A DNA stretch of 64,000 nucleotides from Pseudomonas akapageensis. GTDB lineage: Bacteria > Pseudomonadota > Gammaproteobacteria > Pseudomonadales > Pseudomonadaceae. The stretch covers positions 1 to 64,000 of the forward strand of contig NZ_VXCP01000025.1 of NCBI RefSeq assembly GCF_011355085.1, written 5' to 3'. Below the pieces are notes generated by a model that was not told where the DNA came from, did not search any database, and saw nothing but the letters and a program-made list of their open reading frames with translations. Shown piece after piece: positions 1 through 7,230 of the stretch. Both the position numbers and the translations under genes were made by a program. How positions within the stretch are numbered: the stretch's first letter is position 1; every line of letters starts with the position of its first letter.

Positions 1-227
1 TGCCCGACCTTGTCCACGTGCTCGCAACCGCCGTAGTAGCGCTTGCCCGGGTAACCTTCGGCGTACTTGTTGGTCAGGCCACTGCCCTGGGCTTCCATGA
101 CACGCTTGCTGGTGTAGTTCTCCGAGGCGATCAGTTCGATGTGATCTTCCTGACGCAGCTCTTCGGCATTCATCGCCGCCAGCAGTGCATCGTCATAACC
201 CTGGAGTCGATCGTTTTTGCTGAACAT
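1..227 (-). CDS. glyA: Serine hydroxymethyltransferase, N-terminal part (continues off the left edge)
   Basis: The minus-strand reading frame gives the first 75 residues of GlyA, beginning MFSKNDRLQGYDDALL and containing the family's LIASENYTSKRVMEAQGS and YPGKRYYGGCEH segments, which belong to the substrate/PLP-binding N-terminal region. The enzyme interconverts serine and glycine with tetrahydrofolate in the cytoplasm. The start at 227 follows a strong GAGGAGAG Shine-Dalgarno sequence. The rest of the gene lies outside the window. In Pseudomonas one glyA copy heads the sarcosine oxidase (sox) operon. Its position here, divergent from a GlxA-type regulator and two genes from creatinase, suggests this is that copy, consuming the glycine and one-carbon unit released from sarcosine. 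That role is inferred from context. Confidence 0.95.
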   Translation of the reverse strand, partial: MFSKNDRLQGYDDALLAAMNAEELRQEDHIELIASENYTSKRVMEAQGSGLTNKYAEGYPGKRYYGGCEHVDKVG

Positions 228-485
228 GTGCTCTCCTCGTGACGGAAACCTTCCGTCGCTGTTTTTTTTGTTGAGCCGATTGTGCAAAAACGACAGACAC
301 CCGAGTTGTCTGATATCGACATCGAAATGCTCGCCAGAACCGCGAAGGGCCAGCCACCGTCCCCCGCACAAGGTGTACTATCCAAGGGCCTGGATGCAGG
401 CATGTACAAAAAGAAAAACCGCTCGTACTGCGATGTCTCGATGCCTATGCCGGAGAACGCATTACCGATGCAAAGAGGAAAGAAC

Positions 486-1499
486 ATGGCCCAGACATTG
501 AAGGAAAAATCCGTCGCGGAGCATTCGGCCAAGGCGCACAGGCCGGTTAAAACCATCGGGTTTCTGGTGCTGCCCAACTTCACCACCATCGGCTTCGCTT
601 CCGCCGTGGAAACCCTGCGCATCGCCAACATGGCCGCGCACCGAACCCTGTACAGAACCGTCATCATTGCCGCCAATCACGACCCGGTGACCGCCAGCAA
701 TGGCATGCGCGTGCTGCCCGACCACTCCATCGACGACGCCCCCGCCCTGGACATTCTCTTCGTCGTGGGCTCCAACCCCATCGTCTCCGATCACAGCAGC
801 CGCCCCCTGCTCAACTGGCTGCGCAAACTGGCGCACCAGCACATTCCCCTGGGCGGGATCTGCACGGGCAGCCACCTGCTGGCCCGCGCCGACCTGCTCA
901 AGGGCTACCGCTGCACCATTCACTGGGAAGACATCGAACAGCTGAAGGACCGCTTCCCGGGGATCATCATTTCCAACCAGCTGTTCGAGCTGGACCGCGA
1001 CCGCTACACCTGTTCGGGCGGTGTCGCCTCCATGGACATGACCCTGCAACTGGTCGCCCGCGAGCCCGACGGCGCAGAGATCGCCGCACGTGCTGCCGAG
1101 TTGCTTTTATGTGATCGGGTACGCGGAGCGCGGGAGCAGCAACGGGTGCCGTTGCGCAGCAAGCTGGGCACGTCGCAACCCAAGCTCAGCCAGGTGGTGG
1201 CCATCATGGAAGCCAATCTCGAGGAGCCGGTGGGCCTGGATGAACTGGCCAGCCTGAACGAAGTGTCGGTGCGCCAGCTCGAACGCCTGTTCCACAAGTA
1301 CCTGCAACGCACGCCAAGCCAGTATTACCTGGAGTTGCGTCTGTCCCGGGCGCGTCAATTGCTGCTGCGCAGCGAGTCCCAGGTGCGCGACATCGCCCTG
1401 GCCTGCGGCTTTGCCTCACCGGCGCACTTCTCCAAGTGCTACAGCCGCTTCTTCGGCTTGTCACCGATGGGCGAGCGTAAACAGGGCGCGTTGCAGTAA
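486..1499 (+). CDS. GlxA-type (DJ-1/PfpI sensor plus AraC HTH) regulator, probably of sarcosine/creatine use
   Basis: A 337-residue regulator. Residues about 22-190 form a DJ-1/PfpI-like (GATase1-like) domain, with a GGICTGSH elbow around Cys126. Residues about 235-330 are an AraC-type double helix-turn-helix (SVRQLERLF, then RDIALACGFASPAHFSKCY). This is the architecture of GbdR, SouR and CdhR, the Pseudomonas regulators of glycine betaine, sarcosine and carnitine catabolism. The open frame extends up to 282, but the ATG at 486 has an AGAGGAAAG ribosome-binding site and matches family length, so it is preferred. It is divergent from glyA and faces the transporter and creatinase genes. A SouR-like function sensing sarcosine is the best guess. 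GbdR itself is less likely, because the sensor domain differs in its conserved segments. Confidence 0.85.
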   Translation: MAQTLKEKSVAEHSAKAHRPVKTIGFLVLPNFTTIGFASAVETLRIANMAAHRTLYRTVIIAANHDPVTASNGMRVLPDHSIDDAPALDILFVVGSNPIVSDHSSRPLLNWLRKLAHQHIPLGGICTGSHLLARADLLKGYRCTIHWEDIEQLKDRFPGIIISNQLFELDRDRYTCSGGVASMDMTLQLVAREPDGAEIAARAAELLLCDRVRGAREQQRVPLRSKLGTSQPKLSQVVAIMEANLEEPVGLDELASLNEVSVRQLERLFHKYLQRTPSQYYLELRLSRARQLLLRSESQVRDIALACGFASPAHFSKCYSRFFGLSPMGERKQGALQ

Positions 1500-1506
1500 C
1501 GGCAAA

Positions 1507-1535
1507 AGCGAAGGCGCCAAACAAGCGCCTTCGCT
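1507..1535. terminator. Hairpin between convergent regulator and transporter genes
   Basis: An 11-bp perfect inverted repeat (AGCGAAGGCGC / GCGCCTTCGCT) with a short loop lies between two convergent stop codons. There is no long T-run, so it may act as a weak bidirectional terminator. Confidence 0.6.
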
Positions 1536-1554
1536 GCCTATGGTTTGCGCAAAA

Positions 1555-2892
1555 TCAGTCCTGCAGTGCCTTGTGCGCCGTTTCCCGGCACGCCAGCATG
1601 GCGATCAAGGCAACCATTGCCGCCGCCAGCAGGTACCAGGCCGGCGCCATCTTGTTGCCGGTCAGCTGAATCAACCAGGTGGCGATAAAGGGCGCGGTAC
1701 CGCCGAACAGGGCGTTGGCGATGTTGAAGCTGAAGGCAAAACCACTGAACCGTACCCGGGTCGGGAAGATTTCCGCGAGGAAGCTCGGCAAGGTGCCATC
1801 GTTCATGGCCAGCATGGCGCCGAAGACAATCTGGATCATCAGGATAACCACCAGCGGCTGATGATCCAGCATGCCGAACAACGGGAACGTCAGCAGCAGA
1901 AACAGGACCGAAGCCATCACCAGCATCGTCTTGCGCCCGAAAAAGTCCGACAGCTTGCCCATCAGGAAAATCAGCCCGATATAGGTCGCAAGCGAAACCG
2001 TCGAGGCGATGAAGGAGTCGTTTTCGCTCATGCCCATTTCGGTGGACAGGTAGGTTGGCATGTAGCTGAGCAACAGGTAGAACGCGACCGCATTGAGGCA
2101 GGTGACGCCAATACCGATGATGACGCTGCGCCGGTGCACGGTCAGCAGCTCGCGAATCGGTGCGTGGGTCGCACCCTCTTTGCTTTCCAGGCGCTGCTCC
2201 ATTTCCAGGAACTTGGGCGTGTCCTGCAGGCTCATGCGGATGTAGCGACCGACCAGGCCAAAGGGCGCCGCCAGCAGGAACGGCAGGCGCCAGCCCCAGC
2301 TTTGCATGTCCTCACTGGTCAACAGTGCATGCATCCCCGCCACGAACGCAGCACCGAACAGCAGCCCGGCCGCGGTACTGGCCGGCACGATGCTGGTGTA
2401 CAGCCCGCGTTTGCCCTGGGGTGCATATTCGGCCAGGAACGCCGACGCCCCGGCGTATTCGCCAGACGCGGAAAACCCCTGGACCAGGCGTATCAGCAAC
2501 AGCAATGCAGGCGCCCATAGACCGATGTGCCCGTAGGTGGGCAGCACACCGATGCAGAACGTCGAGACGGACATGATCAGGATGGACCAGGACAACGCAT
2601 TGCGGCGCCCGTATTTGTCACCGAAGTGACCCCATACCAGACCGCCCAATGGCCGCACGATAAAGGACAGGGCAAACACGGCGAAGGTCGCCAGCAGGCC
2701 CGTGGCTTTATCGGTCTGGGGGAAGAAGGTGGCGGCGATGACCGTCGCCAGGTAACCGTATGCTGCGTAGTCGAACCACTCGACAAAGTTACCCATGAAG
2801 CTGGCCCGCGCAGCCTTGCGCAGTGCTCGACGCTCGGCGTCCTGCTCGCTTGCATGGAATTGGGCTGACGTCAGTGTGGAAGTGCTGGACAT
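1555..2892 (-). CDS. MHS-family (ProP-like) MFS transporter, candidate creatine importer
   Basis: A 445-residue major facilitator protein with about twelve hydrophobic segments. It has the N-terminal MHS signature MGNFVEWFDYAAYGYLA, the loop 2-3 motif GHFGDKYGRR and a loop 8-9 copy, KLSDFFGRKT. MHS members are proton symporters for compatible solutes, dicarboxylates and related small zwitterions. It is transcribed in the same direction as creatinase, about 220 bp downstream of it, with a palindromic repeat and the creatinase terminator between. Import of creatine or a related guanidino compound is therefore the likely role. This is inferred from neighbourhood; substrate cannot be read from the sequence. 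The ribosome-binding site is weak (AAAAGGG). Confidence 0.85.
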   Translation of the reverse strand: MSSTSTLTSAQFHASEQDAERRALRKAARASFMGNFVEWFDYAAYGYLATVIAATFFPQTDKATGLLATFAVFALSFIVRPLGGLVWGHFGDKYGRRNALSWSILIMSVSTFCIGVLPTYGHIGLWAPALLLLIRLVQGFSASGEYAGASAFLAEYAPQGKRGLYTSIVPASTAAGLLFGAAFVAGMHALLTSEDMQSWGWRLPFLLAAPFGLVGRYIRMSLQDTPKFLEMEQRLESKEGATHAPIRELLTVHRRSVIIGIGVTCLNAVAFYLLLSYMPTYLSTEMGMSENDSFIASTVSLATYIGLIFLMGKLSDFFGRKTMLVMASVLFLLLTFPLFGMLDHQPLVVILMIQIVFGAMLAMNDGTLPSFLAEIFPTRVRFSGFAFSFNIANALFGGTAPFIATWLIQLTGNKMAPAWYLLAAAMVALIAMLACRETAHKALQD

Positions 2893-2948
2893 GACTGATA
2901 CCCTTTTATTGTTCTATCGGTTAAGGCTCTTCAAGGAATTCCGGGGTC

Positions 2949-3052
2949 TGTAGCCGCTGCCGCAGGCTGCGCTCGCGCGCGAAGCGGGCGCAGGCTCAAG
3001 ATCGCAGGGGAGCCCCTGCGGGACTCCAGCACAGCCTGCGGCAGCGGCTACG
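2949..3052. repeat. Long palindromic intergenic repeat (GTAGCCGCTGCCGCAGGCTGCG family)
   Basis: The two ends are inverted copies (tgtagccgctgccgcaggct against agcctgcggcagcggctac). The interior holds a second palindrome, AGGGGAGCCCCT. A related copy with its interior in the opposite order is at 22968-23075. This is a BIME-like Pseudomonas repeat. Confidence 0.85.
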
Positions 3053-3074
3053 GAATTGCGGTGCTCCTTTTTCA

Positions 3075-3102
3075 ATAAAAAAGCCGCACATCCCTGTACG
3101 GC
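3075..3102 (-). terminator. Rho-independent terminator of the creatinase gene
   Basis: On the minus strand the hairpin GCCGTAC...GTGCGGC (7 bp including one G-U pair) is followed at once by TTTTTTATTG. It starts 8 bases beyond the creatinase stop codon. Confidence 0.85.
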
Positions 3103-3110
3103 GCTTCACG

Positions 3111-4322
3111 TTACTTTCTGATGATGTTGTGTTCAGGCCCGTACGGGAATTTGGTGATGTTTTCCGAGCCATGCTCGTTGACGATCAGGATGTCGTGTTC
3201 ACGATAGCCGCCTGCGCCTGGCAGCCCTTCGGGCAACATGATCATCGGTTCGATCGACACCACCATGCCCGGCTCCAGAACCGTGTCTATATCCTCGCGC
3301 AACTCCAGGCCTGCCTCACGGCCGTAGTAATGGCTGAGGGTGCCGAACGAATGGCCGTAGCCAAAGGTGCGGTACTGCAGCAGGTCGTGCTGGAGGAAGA
3401 TCTCGTTCAGTTCGCGTGCAATGTCGCTGCAACGCATGCCCGGCTTGATCAGCTTGAGACCCGCTTCGTGTACCTGGACGTTGACGTTCCACAACTTCAG
3501 GTGCTCATCGGAGCAATGATCGAGGAACAGGGTGCGCTCCAGGGCGGTGTAGTAGCCGGCGATCATCGGGAAGCAGTTAAGGCTCAGGATATCACCCTTG
3601 TTGACCTTGCGGCTGGTCACCGGGTTGTGTGCGCCGTCAGTATTGATTCCGGACTGGAACCAGGTCCAGGTGTCCATCAGTTCGCCTTCCGGAAAGGTCC
3701 GGGCGATCTCGCGCACCATCGCCTGGGTGGCGTGCAGCGCCACTTCGTATTCCGGCACCTGGTCACGCAGGGCCTCGACCACTGCCGCGCCGCCGATGTC
3801 GGCGATACGGGCGCCATGGCGAATCATCACCTGCTCTTCTGCCGACTTGATCATGCGCATGCGCATGCACGGTGCAGCGATGTCGACCAGTTGCGCTTGC
3901 GGATAACGTGCCGCGAGCTTCTCGTGGTTCTGCAGGTTGAGGTGGTCGAACTCGATACCGATGCGCCCGGCCTTGGGCAGCGCCTGTTGGATGGCGACGA
4001 AGAAGTTGTCACGCTGCCAGTCGGTGTAGACGATGTTGTCGGTGCCCACGGTGCGGCGCCATGGCTGGCCACCGTCGATGTTGGCGCTGATCGATACCAC
4101 CTTGTCCTGGGTCACGACCAGTGCATACGGACGGCCGAAGGAGCAGTAGATGAAATCGCTGTAGTAGTTGACGTTGTGGTACGAAGTGAACACCGCCGCA
4201 TCGATGTCCTGGGCCGCCATGTAGGCGCGCAGCTTGGCCTGGCGCTCGGCGTATTCCTGCTCGGAAAAGGTCGATTGGACTTTCTCGCCGTTGCGGATCT
4301 GGATGGTTTTTGGCATTTGCAT
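3111..4322 (-). CDS. Creatinase (creatine amidinohydrolase, EC 3.5.3.3)
   Basis: Hydrolyses creatine to sarcosine and urea in the cytoplasm. The 403-residue product matches the length and nearly the whole sequence of the crystallised Pseudomonas putida enzyme as I remember it. It has an N-terminal creatinase domain (about 1-160) followed by an M24 pita-bread domain. The catalytic histidine falls at residue 232, within NTDGAHNPVT, exactly where the known enzyme has it. The C-terminal segments GYGHSFGTLSHYYGREAG and EPMIMLPEGLP are also intact. The start at 4322 is preceded by AAGGAA and gives the family N-terminus MQMPKT. Together with the transporter downstream and the glyA/sox side of the locus it would supply sarcosine, then glycine and serine. 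Confidence 0.97.
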   Translation of the reverse strand: MQMPKTIQIRNGEKVQSTFSEQEYAERQAKLRAYMAAQDIDAAVFTSYHNVNYYSDFIYCSFGRPYALVVTQDKVVSISANIDGGQPWRRTVGTDNIVYTDWQRDNFFVAIQQALPKAGRIGIEFDHLNLQNHEKLAARYPQAQLVDIAAPCMRMRMIKSAEEQVMIRHGARIADIGGAAVVEALRDQVPEYEVALHATQAMVREIARTFPEGELMDTWTWFQSGINTDGAHNPVTSRKVNKGDILSLNCFPMIAGYYTALERTLFLDHCSDEHLKLWNVNVQVHEAGLKLIKPGMRCSDIARELNEIFLQHDLLQYRTFGYGHSFGTLSHYYGREAGLELREDIDTVLEPGMVVSIEPMIMLPEGLPGAGGYREHDILIVNEHGSENITKFPYGPEHNIIRK

Positions 4323-4476
4323 CGTCTGTGTTCCTTGTCATTGTTAGCGATTCGGTACGCCGCTTTTGGCCGGGTCCGTGGAGAGCATTGCAGCAGGTAT
4401 CGACCTGCGGTTTTTGTACGGACACGACCCGAAATTGGTCGAATCCGAAACACTGCGTTTCTGGCCCCTCCCCTCC

Positions 4477-4518
4477 AAAAAAATAAAAAAACCGGCCCCG
4501 AAGATCTCGGGGCCGGTT
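4477..4518 (-). terminator. Strong Rho-independent terminator downstream of the truncated GlxA-type regulator
   Basis: An 11-bp perfect stem (AACCGGCCCCG / CGGGGCCGGTT) is followed on the minus strand by a long run of T residues interrupted by one A. It lies 30 bases past the regulator's stop and upstream of creatinase, so it separates the two transcription units. Confidence 0.9.
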
Positions 4519-4547
4519 GGGTGACAGCAGGTGAACGGCAAGGGTGC

Positions 4548-5252
4548 TCACGGCACCGTTTGCAGCTTCGCACCCACTCCCTGTAGTCGGTCGCGCTTTG
4601 GCGACACGCCGTACTGCTCGCGATAGCGTCTGGTGAAATGCTGGGTCGAAATGAACCCGCACTCCGCCGCCACCTGCATGACCGGCGACGCGCAATACCT
4701 GAGCAGTTGACGCGCACGAATCAGCCGCAGCTTCAGGTAATAGCGCGAGGGGGTGCAGTGCAGGTACTTGAGAAACAAGCGTTCCAGCTGCCGCCTGGAG
4801 ACACTCAGGTAGTTGGCCAGTTCGTCGAGGCTCAAGGGTTCGCGCACATTGTTTTCCATCAGCTCCACCACCTCCTGAAGCTTGGGATGCACCTGGCCGA
4901 GCATGTGCTTGAACGGCAACTGTCGCGCGCCTGGCTCATTACGCTGGTGTTCGACGGCGACGCCCTCGCCATCGCAGACGAACAGCGCGTCCATGGTCGG
5001 CGCGAGGCTGGCGGCGGCATTGGGCGACACCTGCAGGCCGTTGTTGGCGCACACGGGGCGCCCATCCTGGGTCAGGGTGTGCCAGCGATACAGTTCATGC
5101 CCGGACAATTGATTGGCCAGGCGCAATGGCTCGATGGCCGAAGCCAGGGCCATCAACGAGAAGTTGTCTTCCAGCAGAAAGCCAATGGACTGCTGTTGCG
5201 CCTGGGTGTAGACCCGACTCGAATCGAACGTGTGTAATAAGGGGGTAGCCAT
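4548..5252 (-). CDS. GlxA-type AraC regulator lacking most of its DJ-1/PfpI sensor domain
   Basis: A 234-residue protein whose N-terminus (QSIGFLLEDNFSLMALASA, residues 21-39) and C-terminal AraC HTH (about 125-225, with SRRQLERLFLKYLHCTPSRY) are close to GbdR, CdhR and ArgR of Pseudomonas. Those proteins run to about 320-370 residues. Here residue 95-100 (GEGVAV) passes directly to a segment (QRNEPGARQLPFKHMLGQ, from 103) that normally lies about 110 residues later. The intact paralogue at 486-1499 has 111 more residues between the same landmarks. The missing part includes the Cys-containing elbow of the sensor domain. The frame is preserved and the HTH intact, so a DNA-binding protein could still be made. 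The start at 5252 has an AGGAA site. Adjacent to creatinase, it may once have sensed creatine. Confidence 0.8.
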   Translation of the reverse strand: MATPLLHTFDSSRVYTQAQQQSIGFLLEDNFSLMALASAIEPLRLANQLSGHELYRWHTLTQDGRPVCANNGLQVSPNAAASLAPTMDALFVCDGEGVAVEHQRNEPGARQLPFKHMLGQVHPKLQEVVELMENNVREPLSLDELANYLSVSRRQLERLFLKYLHCTPSRYYLKLRLIRARQLLRYCASPVMQVAAECGFISTQHFTRRYREQYGVSPKRDRLQGVGAKLQTVP

Positions 5253-5376
5253 GCCGGTTCCTGATCGAACTGGCGCACGGACGGAGCACGCCTTGCGTTG
5301 GATTATCAGGGGTTCGACAGGGGTAAAATTGTTCGGGTCCGACCCGAAAGTGTTCGCATTCGCCCTCGGCGGCGTC

Positions 5377-5488
5377 CTCGTTCCCACGCTCTGCGTGGGA
5401 ATGCATCCGGCGACGCTCTGCGTCGCGCACTGGGACGTCGACGCTGGAGCGTCTTGCACGGCATTCCCACGCAGAGCGTGGGAACGAG
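5377..5488. repeat. Palindromic repeat (CTCGTTCCCACGCTCTGCGTGGGAA family)
   Basis: The ends are inverted copies of ctcgttcccacgctctgcg, and each arm is itself a palindrome. An inner pair (gacgctctgcgtc, then gacgctggagcgtc) also folds. Another full copy is at 62948-63060 and a minimal one at 18358-18384. It fills the region between the regulator and the beta-lactamase gene. Confidence 0.85.
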
Positions 5489-5519
5489 AACCATCACTCG
5501 TAAAAGGAAAGACGAAGCC

Positions 5520-6392
5520 ATGCTTCAATGCCCAAACCGCCGCACCTTTCTGCTCGCCGCCCTCACCGCCCCGTTCGCCCTGGCCCTCGGCGCCCGTGCA
5601 AGCGACAACGCCAGTGCCCTGTTCGAAACGCTTGAAGGCACTGCCGGAGGTCGTCTGGGCGTCTGTGCCTGGAACACCGCCGACGGCAGGCGAATCCTCT
5701 ATCGGGCCGAAGAGCGCTTTCCCTTCTGCAGCACCTTCAAGGTGATCCTGGCCGGTGCCATCCTCGCCCACAGTGCCCGGGTTGACGGATTTCTGCAGCG
5801 GCAAGTCCACTACACAAAAAACGATCTCGTCACCTACTCGCCCGTGACCGAGAAGCATCTCACCGACGGCCTGACGGTGGCCGAGTTGTGCGCCGCTGCA
5901 CTGCAGTACAGCGACAATACCGCCTCCAACCTGCTGATGAAGCTGCTCGGCGGCCCCGAGGCTGTCACCACATTCGCACGATCGATCGGTGACCGCGATT
6001 TTCGCCTCGACCGCTGGGAGACCGCACTGAACTCGGCCCTGCCTGGCGATCCCCGCGATACGACGTCTCCCGTCGCCATGGCCCAGAGCCTGCACGCACT
6101 GGCGCTGGGCGACAGCCTGGCGGTGGCCCAGCGCGAGCAGTTGCAGGCCTGGCTGCGCGGCAACACCACGGGTGCCAAACGCATTCGGGCCGGTGTACCT
6201 ACCGATTGGCAGGTCGGCGACAAGACGGGTACTGGCGACTATGGTACGACCAACGATGTCGCTGTGATCTGGCCATCGGCTGGCGGGCCGATTGTTCTGG
6301 CGGTCTATTACACGCAACTGGCGGCGGATGCCAAGCCGCGGGATGATGTGATCGCGGCGGCGACAAGGATTGTGGTGGATAGTCTGCGTTGA
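5520..6392 (+). CDS. Class A beta-lactamase with a Tat-type signal peptide
   Basis: A 290-residue serine beta-lactamase. All catalytic motifs are present: STFK at 71-74, SDN at 131-133, the omega-loop RWETALN with Glu167 and Asn171, and KTG at 235-237. The N-terminus NRRTFLLAALTAPFALALGARA is a twin-arginine signal peptide with an Ala-x-Ala cleavage site near residue 27, so folding before export to the periplasm is likely. A cysteine precedes the active serine, but no partner Cys follows KTG, so the carbapenemase-type disulfide is not expected. The ATG at 5520 is the start. Longer upstream frames run through the palindromic repeat. No ampR-like regulator is adjacent. Spectrum cannot be predicted from these motifs. 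Confidence 0.95.
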   Translation: MLQCPNRRTFLLAALTAPFALALGARASDNASALFETLEGTAGGRLGVCAWNTADGRRILYRAEERFPFCSTFKVILAGAILAHSARVDGFLQRQVHYTKNDLVTYSPVTEKHLTDGLTVAELCAAALQYSDNTASNLLMKLLGGPEAVTTFARSIGDRDFRLDRWETALNSALPGDPRDTTSPVAMAQSLHALALGDSLAVAQREQLQAWLRGNTTGAKRIRAGVPTDWQVGDKTGTGDYGTTNDVAVIWPSAGGPIVLAVYYTQLAADAKPRDDVIAAATRIVVDSLR

Positions 6393-6405
6393 CCGTGTCG
6401 CCTGC

Positions 6406-6479
6406 ATCGCTGGCAAGCCAGCTCCCACAGAAGACCGAGGCGCACGCATTTCCCCTGTGGGAGCTGGCTTGCCAGCGAT
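6406..6479. repeat. Palindromic repeat (ATCGCTGGCAAGCCAGCTCCCACAG family)
   Basis: Two inverted 25-base arms around a 24-base spacer, located just after the beta-lactamase gene. Related copies are at 35802-35892 and 62274-62348. This is a common REP/BIME element of Pseudomonas. Confidence 0.9.
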
Positions 6480-6564
6480 GAGGCCTTGGCAGGCGACAGA
6501 GAGGCTCACAGGCGCTTCCCTCCTCCCAGCTATCCTTCACATTTCACAGTGAGGAATTGCGCAC

Positions 6565-7230
6565 ATGCTGGTCGTCGAGGACGTGCGAAAGTCGTTCATC
6601 ACCGCCCAAGGCAAACTGCCGGTGTTGCGCGGGGTCGATTTCCAATTGTCGACAGGCACCAGCCTTGCATTGATGGGGGAATCGGGTAGCGGCAAGAGCA
6701 CCCTGCTGCACCTGATCGCCGGCCTGGAACGCGCCGACAGTGGACGGATCCTGGTCGACGGCGAGCCGCTGCAGGGCCGCCGCGAAGCGGAACTGGCGCG
6801 CTGGCGACGCGAAGGCATCGGCCTGATATTCCAGCAGTACAACCTGATCAGCAGCCTCCAGGTGTCCGCCAACCTGGCATTCCAGGCGCGCCTGGCCGGG
6901 CGGCATGATCCGGCCTGGGTCGAGCACCTGGCCGGGCGACTGGGGCTGATGCCCTTGCTGCAGCGCTATCCCGAGCAGCTGTCCGGCGGCCAGCAACAGC
7001 GCGTGGCCATCGGCCGGGCGCTGGCCCCAAGGCCGCCACTGGTGCTGGCCGACGAGCCCACCGGCAACCTGGATGAAGCGACCAGCGATACAGTGCTCGA
7101 CCTGCTGCTGCAGCTGGTCGCAGAAGCCGGCAGCAGCCTGTTGATGGTCACCCACAGCGCACGCCTTGCCTCCCGCCTGACACGCCGCCTGTGCCTGCAT
7201 CTGGGTCGCATACAGCCCGGGGAGGCGTGA
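6565..7230 (+). CDS. ABC transporter ATP-binding protein (MacB/LolD type)
   Basis: A 221-residue ATPase with Walker A (GESGSGKST), Q-loop (FQQYN), signature (LSGGQQQR), Walker B (LVLADEP) and switch histidine (MVTHS). The sequence groups with the LolD/MacB/FtsE-like subfamily, which works with FtsX-type permeases in mechanotransmission or lipoprotein/lipid handling rather than classical import. Its stop codon overlaps the permease start (TGATG), so the two are translationally coupled and form a complex at the inner membrane. First gene of a three-gene operon ending in a lipocalin-like lipoprotein. Confidence 0.93.
   Translation: MLVVEDVRKSFITAQGKLPVLRGVDFQLSTGTSLALMGESGSGKSTLLHLIAGLERADSGRILVDGEPLQGRREAELARWRREGIGLIFQQYNLISSLQVSANLAFQARLAGRHDPAWVEHLAGRLGLMPLLQRYPEQLSGGQQQRVAIGRALAPRPPLVLADEPTGNLDEATSDTVLDLLLQLVAEAGSSLLMVTHSARLASRLTRRLCLHLGRIQPGEA

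Noticed and set aside
228..485. N-terminal extension of the first GlxA-type regulator starting at 282
   Set aside because: The extra residues have no resemblance to the family, and ATG 486 has a good ribosome-binding site. The region is better read as the divergent promoter of glyA and the regulator.
5253..6509. Possible N-terminal extension of the short GlxA regulator up to 6509
   Set aside because: It would run antisense through the beta-lactamase gene and two repeats. The family N-terminus and a ribosome-binding site occur at 5252.
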